Assembly (NCBI GenBank): GCA_003585845.1
Contig: NQOP01000001.1
Location: 147,339-159,015, forward strand
Origin: Bifidobacteriaceae bacterium NR021
GTDB taxonomy: Bacteria > Actinomycetota > Actinomycetes > Actinomycetales > Bifidobacteriaceae
Length of the DNA stretch: 11,677 nt
Direction: 5' to 3'
Each line of letters begins with the position of its first letter. Position 1 is the first letter of the stretch. The notes below the pieces were generated by a model that was given only the letters and a program-made list of their open reading frames with translations, was not told the origin of the DNA and searched no databases. The translations under genes were made by a program, and so were the position numbers. Positions 6,785-11,677 of the stretch are shown piece by piece.

Positions 6785-8806
6785 ATGAAAACAGAATATG
6801 ATGAACGTACTGAGGAAATTCTTGCTGAAGTAGTACGCGATGCGTTGCAATCTGACGCTGATAATATGCGTTCTCTTAATAACCAAGAATCTTCTGCGTC
6901 GTCTAAGCAAATTCGACAGTCGGTGAAAAAAGTGAATAAAAAAATGTCTTCTGATACTTCAACTAAACCAGTATCTACTAAAGATGTAAAATCTGCTAAA
7001 ACTAAATCAACTAAAAAAGCTAAATTCAACAAAGAAACTAAAACAGAAAACGCAAAGTCGTCGACTCGTAGAACAGGAAATATTCTTCCTCCTGTAGTTA
7101 ACGATCAAAGAGAAGGTGCGCTTATTGCACCGCCAAAGTATCGTAAAGGCTCAATGCGAATCGTACCTCTTGGCGGGTTGGGTGAAATCGGCCGCAATAT
7201 GAACGTAATTGAATATAACGGTCATATTTTGCTTATCGATTGCGGTGTGCTATTCCCAGAAGAAGAGCAGCCGGGCGTTGATTTGATTCTCCCAGATTTT
7301 CACTACATTCAGGATCGCTTAGACAAAGTTGAGGCATTGGTTTTAACGCATGGTCACGAAGATCATATTGGTGGCGTGCCTTACCTTCTTAAGATGCGTC
7401 CTGATATTCCGTTAATTGGTTCAAAGTTAACTCTTGCTTTTGTGGAAGCTAAGTGCAAAGAGCATCATATTGATCCGGAGCTTATTCGCGTAGAAGGTCG
7501 CGATAAGATGAAAGTCGGTCCGTTTAACCTTGAATTTATTACTGTTACGCATTCTATTCCGGATGCGCTCGCTGTGTGCGTAAAAACTCCAGCCGGAACG
7601 CTTATTGATACTGGTGATATTAAGCTTGACCAGCTTCCTCTTGACCATCGCATTACTGATTTAGTTGAGTTCGGGCGTTTAGGTGAGCAAGGCATAGATT
7701 TGCTTATGGCTGATTCCACTAATGCTGAAGTTCCAGGATTTGTGAAGCCTGAAACTTCGATTGGTCCGGCTTTGGATCGCGCTTTTGCTGAAGCTACGCG
7801 CAAAATTATTGTTGCTAGCTTCTCAAGTCACGTGCATCGCGTGCAGCAAGTGGTTGACGCTGCGCATAAGTTTGGGCGCAAAGTTGTGTTCGTTGGTCGC
7901 TCGATGGTTCGCAATATGTCAATTGCTGCGGATTTAGGCTACTTGCATATTCCTGAAAATACTGTTGTTGACTTAAAACAAGCGAAAGATATTCAGGATG
8001 ACAAGCTCGTATACATGTGCACTGGTTCACAAGGCGAGCCTATGGCTGCACTTGGGCGTATTGCAGATGGCAGTCACCGAGATATTACTGTTAACGAATT
8101 CGATACTGTTATTCTTGCAAGTTCGCTTATTCCAGGCAATGAGCATGAGGTTTACAAAGTTATTAATAAGCTTGTGCAGTTGGGTGCGCGCGTAATTAAC
8201 AAAGATAATGCTGCTATTCACGTGTCTGGTCACTGCAACGAAGGCGAGTTGCTGTACTTGTACAACATTGTGAAGCCAAAGTGCGCTATGCCAATTCACG
8301 GTGAGCATCGTCACTTGGTTGCAAACGGATTGATTGCAGTAAAAACTGGCGTTGATCCAAATAACGTTGTGCTTGCTGAAGACGGCGATGTTGTGGATTT
8401 GTATCATGGAAACGCTGCAGTTGTTGGTTCTGTGCCATGCGGTTACGTTTATGTTGATGGTGATTCTGTTGGTGAGCTTACAGATGAAGAGCTTGAAAAG
8501 CGCAGGATTTTGGGCACGGAAGGTTTCGTTTCGAGCTTTGTTGTAGTTGATACAGAGCACGCTGACGTTGTTTCGGGTCCGAAGATTTTCTTGAATGCTG
8601 TTGCTGAAGACGAGGCTGATTTTGAGAAGGTTCGTCATCAAATTGTTGAGCAGTTGCAGGATGCGATGATGCGCGGCGAGCACGATACTTATAAATTGCA
8701 GCAAATTATGCGACGCACATTGGGCAGTTGGGTGGCTCGCGCTTTACGCAGGAAGCCTATGCTCGTGCCGGTAGTTGCGGATATTGCAGAAAATAATCAA
8801 ATATAA
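6785..8806 (+). CDS. rnj: Ribonuclease J (metallo-beta-lactamase/beta-CASP RNase)
   Basis: RNase J is a cytosolic Zn-dependent enzyme with endonuclease and 5'-to-3' exonuclease activity in mRNA turnover and rRNA processing. From this ATG it is 673 residues long. The catalytic core starts near residue 124 (MRIVPLGGLGEIGRN). It shows the metal-binding HGHEDH at 189-194, Asp310 in ADSTN, and the beta-CASP motifs GSQGEP, HVSGH at 479-483 and PIHGEH with His505 and His508. A C-terminal domain of about 100 residues follows, so the enzyme looks complete. The first 120 or so residues form a Lys/Ser/Thr-rich, probably disordered extension, longer than in Bacillus RNase J; such extensions are known in actinobacteria. 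The start is uncertain. GTG 6752 and ATG 6779 are in frame, but only ATG 6785 has a purine stretch (GTGAG, about 6 nt upstream) at normal spacing. The last codons and the stop are formed by the AT-rich decamer array that follows. Confidence 0.93.
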   Translation: MKTEYDERTEEILAEVVRDALQSDADNMRSLNNQESSASSKQIRQSVKKVNKKMSSDTSTKPVSTKDVKSAKTKSTKKAKFNKETKTENAKSSTRRTGNILPPVVNDQREGALIAPPKYRKGSMRIVPLGGLGEIGRNMNVIEYNGHILLIDCGVLFPEEEQPGVDLILPDFHYIQDRLDKVEALVLTHGHEDHIGGVPYLLKMRPDIPLIGSKLTLAFVEAKCKEHHIDPELIRVEGRDKMKVGPFNLEFITVTHSIPDALAVCVKTPAGTLIDTGDIKLDQLPLDHRITDLVEFGRLGEQGIDLLMADSTNAEVPGFVKPETSIGPALDRAFAEATRKIIVASFSSHVHRVQQVVDAAHKFGRKVVFVGRSMVRNMSIAADLGYLHIPENTVVDLKQAKDIQDDKLVYMCTGSQGEPMAALGRIADGSHRDITVNEFDTVILASSLIPGNEHEVYKVINKLVQLGARVINKDNAAIHVSGHCNEGELLYLYNIVKPKCAMPIHGEHRHLVANGLIAVKTGVDPNNVVLAEDGDVVDLYHGNAAVVGSVPCGYVYVDGDSVGELTDEELEKRRILGTEGFVSSFVVVDTEHADVVSGPKIFLNAVAEDEADFEKVRHQIVEQLQDAMMRGEHDTYKLQQIMRRTLGSWVARALRRKPMLVPVVADIAENNQI

Positions 8807-8910
8807 TCAAAAATATCAAAAATAAAGAAAAAATATTCGCAATTATTCGTAAATAGCTGAAAATAATCGTAAATATAATTAAAAATAAGAAAAAATAAGA
8901 AAAAATAAGG
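8791..8910 (+). repeat. AT-rich 10-bp period array (12 decamers) across the rnj stop and the pepN leader
   Basis: Read in 10-bp steps from 8791, the sequence forms twelve related decamers. The last three are AAAAATAAGA, AAAAATAAGA and AAAAATAAGG (8881-8910). Earlier ones include AAATAATCAA, ATATAATCAA, AAATATTCGC, AATTATTCGT and AAATAATCGT. Positions 1 and 5 of the unit are A in all twelve. TCG recurs in the same phase at 8837, 8847 and 8867, and TCGTAAATA occurs twice, 20 bp apart. By my count 18 of 120 bases are G or C. The three final copies are certain; the nine earlier ones are degenerate and partly expected from base composition alone. Phased A-tracts at the helical repeat would bend DNA. 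Confidence 0.7.
8874..8879 (+). promoter_or_regulatory. Candidate -10 box of a pepN promoter
   Basis: A perfect TATAAT occurs 44 bp before the pepN start within the AT-rich array. No recognisable -35 box lies 16-18 bp upstream. In such AT-rich sequence a TATAAT can occur by chance, and another lies at 8802-8807 across the rnj stop. This is only a candidate. Confidence 0.3.
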
Positions 8911-8914
8911 AAGG
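8907..8914 (+). promoter_or_regulatory. Ribosome binding site of pepN
   Basis: AAGGAAGG ends 8 nt before the ATG at 8923, a strong site at good spacing. Its first half is the end of the last decamer, where an A-to-G difference from the two preceding copies supplies a key base. Confidence 0.75.
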
Positions 8915-8922
8915 TACAAAAT

Positions 8923-11538
8923 ATGCCAGGAGCAAATCTGACTCGCGTAGAAGCTGCCGAACGCTTCGATGCTATCCAAATGCCAATTCACTACGATGTT
9001 GCGCTTGATTTAGGAAAAGGTGGACGTGATTTTACTTCGCGCACGAAAATTGAGTTCGATGCTAAAGCTGGTAGTGTAAGCTTCCTCGATTTGATTGCAA
9101 ACAGCGTAGAATCCGTGGTGTTAAACGGTACTTCTCTTGACGTTTCTAAAGTTTTTGCAGACAGCAGAATTGAGCTCGCAAATTTGCTTGAGCATAATAC
9201 CGTAGAAGTTGTAGCAAACTGCCAGTATTCCAACACGGGCGAGGGTTTGCATAGAAGCGTAGATCCTTCTGACGGAAACGTGTATTTGTATACTCAGTTC
9301 GAAGTACCGGATGCTCGCCGCGTTTATGCTGTGTTCGATCAGCCAGATTTGAAAGCTGTTTTTGACTTTAGCGTAGACGCTCCAGAAAGCTGGATTGTGA
9401 CTTCCAACATGCCAGTTAAAAGCGAAACTGCGCTGGAAGGCCGCAAGACGGAAGGCGGCACTTTGGAAAATGGCGCTGTAGAAGGAATGAAGCACTGGGT
9501 ATTCGAGTCAACTCCAAAAATGAGCTCCTACTTAACTGCTATTTGCGCAGGACCTTACGCCGAATGGCACACGTCTTACAACAACGAAGACGGTCGCGTA
9601 GTGCCAATGGCAATGTACTGCCGTCAGGCACTTAAAGACGCTTTTGCAAAAGACGTTGACTACTTATTCGATATTACGAAGAAAGGTTTTGCTTTCTACG
9701 CTAAGACTTGGGGAGTGCCATATCCGTACGCAAAGTACGATCAGATTTACGTGCCAGAATATAACGCTGGAGCTATGGAAAACATTGGTATGGTTACTAT
9801 TCGCGACCAATACGTGTTTGAATCCAAAGTTACGGACGCTTATGCTGAGCGCCGCGTTGTAACAGTTTTGCACGAGCTTGCACACATGTGGTTCGGCGAC
9901 TACGTGACCATGAAGTGGTGGAACGACTTGTGGCTTAACGAATCCTTCGCAGAATTCACTTCTACTCTTGCAACTGCTGAAGCAACCGAATGGCATGACG
10001 CTTGGAGCACTTTCAACTCCGGCGAAAAAAGCTGGGCGCTTAATCAAGATCAGCTTCCAACAACGCACCCAATCGTGGCTCCAATCAACGATTTGAATGA
10101 CACTTCTGTCAACTTCGACGGCATCACTTACGCAAAGGGCGCTTCCGTATTGAAGCAACTCGTAGCGTACGTTGGTCGCGAAAAGTTCTTTGAAGGAATT
10201 CACAACTACTTGAGCAAGCACGCATACAGCAACGCAACTTTGGCCGATTTGTTGCACGAGTTAGAGCTTACAAGCGGCCGCGATCTTAAAGCTTGGAGTG
10301 CTCAATGGCTTGAAGAGGCTGGAATTAACACGATTTCTACCGAAGTCGAAGAAGCAGCTGACGGCACTATTGCTTCCTTGCGTTTGCGTCAGAGCGCGCC
10401 AGCTGAGCATCCTGTTCTTCGCGCACACCGTTTGGCTGTTGGATTCTACAATGTAGACGAAGCAACTGGCGAAATTAAGCGCACAAAGCGAATCGAACTT
10501 GACGTTGACGGCGAAGTGACGGAAGTTGTTGAAGCGCGCGGCGAAAAAATGCCTGCGCTTATTCTTGTAAACGACGACGATTTGACTTACACGAAGCTAC
10601 GTTTTGACGAAAAGTCGCTTGAATTTGCTGCCGAAAACTTGTATCGTTTCAAGGATTCTTTGACTCGCTCACTTATTTGGCTCGCGTTGTGGGACATGAC
10701 TCGCGACGCAGAATTCCCAGCAGAACGCTTCGTGGAACTCAGCCTTAAAGCTTTGGCCACTGAGCGCGAATCAACTACTTTCCGCTATGCTCTTGGTCAA
10801 GTGAAAGTAACTGCAAGCCACTACGTGGTGCCAGAGCGTCAAGCAGAAGTCTCAAAGCATGTTGCTCACGAATTGTGGCAGTTGGCTTTGGCAGCTTCGG
10901 CAGGTTCCGACGAGCAATTCCAGTTGCTCAAGGCTTATCTTGGCTACGGCGAAGTTGGAGATGCTGAGTTCTTGCGCGTAGCTAACGGATTACTTGACGG
11001 TTCCGTGAATCTGGAAGGCTTGGAAATCGACAACGACTTGCGTTGGAGCATTCTTATTGCGCTCGCAGGCGTGAACGCTTTGGACGAAGCTGGAATTGAC
11101 GCGGAACTTCAAAAGCGCGATACTACCGAGAATCGCGAATATGCTTACCAAGCTCGTGCGGCTCGTTCAACTGCAGAAGCTAAGGATTGGGCTTTCGAAC
11201 AGGCTTTGCGTAATCTCGATTTGACTAATATGCAAATGGGTGCTGTGGTTGCCGGCTTTGCAAGCACAGCTAAAGGCGATTTGGTTAAGCCTTATGTTGA
11301 GCGCTACTTTGCTGAAGTTGAGTGGATTTGGAAGAACCGCACATTCCATATGGCTGAGGCTCTGATTGAGGGCTTGTATCCTGTGTATGCGCCGGTTGAG
11401 GAGCTGGTTAAGCACGGTGAAAAGTGGCTTGAGGATCATGCTGATGCGGATCAGGCTTTGCGTCGCATGGTGCTTGGCAGCCTTGATTCTTCGCGCCGCA
11501 CTCTTAAAGTGCAGCATTACAACGCTTCTTTGCGCTAA
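8923..11538 (+). CDS. pepN: Aminopeptidase N (M1 family zinc metallopeptidase)
   Basis: This 871-residue cytosolic exopeptidase removes N-terminal amino acids from peptides in the last steps of intracellular protein turnover. The M1 signatures are complete. The substrate-binding GAMEN is at 283-287. The zinc site HELAH is at 317-321, with the third ligand Glu340 in LWLNESF, the standard HEXXH-(18)-E spacing. The conserved Tyr403 in ITYAKG probably stabilises the transition state. The N-terminal beta domain begins MPGANLTRVEAAERF, and a long helical C-terminal region (from about residue 520) matches the ERAP1-like domain of this family. The length is usual for actinobacterial PepN, and there is no signal peptide. 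A strong ribosome binding site supports the start. By eye it uses more C-ending codons (AAC, TAC, TTC, GAC) than the helicase gene, which suggests high expression. It follows rnj by 116 bp and may have its own promoter. Confidence 0.96.
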   Translation: MPGANLTRVEAAERFDAIQMPIHYDVALDLGKGGRDFTSRTKIEFDAKAGSVSFLDLIANSVESVVLNGTSLDVSKVFADSRIELANLLEHNTVEVVANCQYSNTGEGLHRSVDPSDGNVYLYTQFEVPDARRVYAVFDQPDLKAVFDFSVDAPESWIVTSNMPVKSETALEGRKTEGGTLENGAVEGMKHWVFESTPKMSSYLTAICAGPYAEWHTSYNNEDGRVVPMAMYCRQALKDAFAKDVDYLFDITKKGFAFYAKTWGVPYPYAKYDQIYVPEYNAGAMENIGMVTIRDQYVFESKVTDAYAERRVVTVLHELAHMWFGDYVTMKWWNDLWLNESFAEFTSTLATAEATEWHDAWSTFNSGEKSWALNQDQLPTTHPIVAPINDLNDTSVNFDGITYAKGASVLKQLVAYVGREKFFEGIHNYLSKHAYSNATLADLLHELELTSGRDLKAWSAQWLEEAGINTISTEVEEAADGTIASLRLRQSAPAEHPVLRAHRLAVGFYNVDEATGEIKRTKRIELDVDGEVTEVVEARGEKMPALILVNDDDLTYTKLRFDEKSLEFAAENLYRFKDSLTRSLIWLALWDMTRDAEFPAERFVELSLKALATERESTTFRYALGQVKVTASHYVVPERQAEVSKHVAHELWQLALAASAGSDEQFQLLKAYLGYGEVGDAEFLRVANGLLDGSVNLEGLEIDNDLRWSILIALAGVNALDEAGIDAELQKRDTTENREYAYQARAARSTAEAKDWAFEQALRNLDLTNMQMGAVVAGFASTAKGDLVKPYVERYFAEVEWIWKNRTFHMAEALIEGLYPVYAPVEELVKHGEKWLEDHADADQALRRMVLGSLDSSRRTLKVQHYNASLR

Positions 11539-11550
11539 TGCCTTAATTAA

Positions 11551-11631
11551 TGTGGCGCGAGTTTTGCGCGACGACCTGCCGAAGCGCTACGCTTTAAGCG
11601 CTCCGGCAAGTCAAGGCGCACCATAGCCACA
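11551..11631. repeat. Long imperfect palindrome just after pepN (structured element or terminator-like hairpin)
   Basis: Positions 11565-11588 and 11597-11620 are inverted complements with no gap. Nineteen of 24 positions pair, around an 8-nt loop (ACGCTTTA). The inner helix is AGCGCT with AGCGCT; further out TGCCG pairs with CGGCA, GAC with GTC, and TGCGC with GCGCA. An outer arm adds TGTGGC (11551-11556) with GCCACA (11626-11631). The stretch is richer in GC than its surroundings. No T run follows on either strand, so it is not a canonical intrinsic terminator, though its place 12 bp after the pepN stop fits transcript-end protection or a dispersed repetitive palindrome. A second, exclusive pairing exists: CGCG at 11556-11559 with CGCG at 11567-11570. 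Confidence 0.65.
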
Positions 11632-11677
11632 ACCAAATTCCCAATGAACAACCACACAGCTCTGCCATGCCTTCGTC

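Noticed and set aside
8027..8704. 225-codon open frame on the minus strand inside rnj
   Set aside because: It is fully antisense to a gene with complete catalytic motifs, its translation shows no domain or sensible composition, and I see no ribosome binding site.
9664..10257. 197-codon minus-strand open frame inside pepN
   Set aside because: It overlaps the zinc-site region of a conserved peptidase in antisense and has no recognisable features, so it is a shadow of codon bias.
11366..11626. 86-codon plus-strand open frame past the pepN stop
   Set aside because: Its first two thirds are pepN in another frame and the rest is the palindrome. It has no ribosome binding site.
11547..11677. Minus-strand open frame of 43 codons running to the right edge, which could be the C-terminus of a convergent gene (contains WLFIGNLVVAMV, then a basic tail)
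   Set aside because: Most of it is the arms of the long palindrome, and several codons (AGG, AGA, GGG) differ from local usage. I do not rule it out; a few hundred more bases to the right would decide.

Overview
The window looks like ordinary chromosome from a low-GC member of the Actinobacteria. The best fit is Bifidobacteriaceae, most likely Gardnerella. This rests on the gene families (a two-gene AdnAB/AddAB-like helicase-nuclease locus, an RNase J with a long basic N-terminal extension, an actinobacterial-type M1 aminopeptidase N) and on AT-rich codon use. The genus is inferred from recognition, not from a database search. All supported genes lie on the + strand and packing is tight. I see no RNA gene, CRISPR array, transposase or phage gene.

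Layout. Positions 2-235 hold the last 77 codons of an upstream gene, probably the partner helicase-nuclease. Two bases later comes a complete 1423-residue UvrD/Rep-type helicase fused to a PD-(D/E)XK nuclease (238-4509). A GNAT acetyltransferase (4535-5221) follows after 25 bp and an MFS transporter (5282-6676) after 60 bp. A gap of about 108 bp leads to ribonuclease J (6785-8806). A very AT-rich 116-bp spacer made largely of 10-bp units then leads to aminopeptidase N, pepN (8923-11538). The right edge (11539-11677) carries a long imperfect palindrome.

How the genes work together. The two left-hand genes are probably translationally coupled subunits of one double-strand-break resection enzyme. 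The acetyltransferase and transporter could be read from the same transcript, but nothing ties them to repair. RNase J (RNA turnover and processing) and PepN (peptide turnover) are housekeeping genes.

I did not find a convincing new multi-gene system. The unusual features are repeats. Three separate in-frame minisatellites (18-, 9- and 12-bp units) lie inside the helicase-nuclease gene. A decameric AT-rich array spans the rnj stop codon and forms the pepN leader, including its ribosome binding site. A long imperfect palindrome (11551-11631) lies just after pepN.
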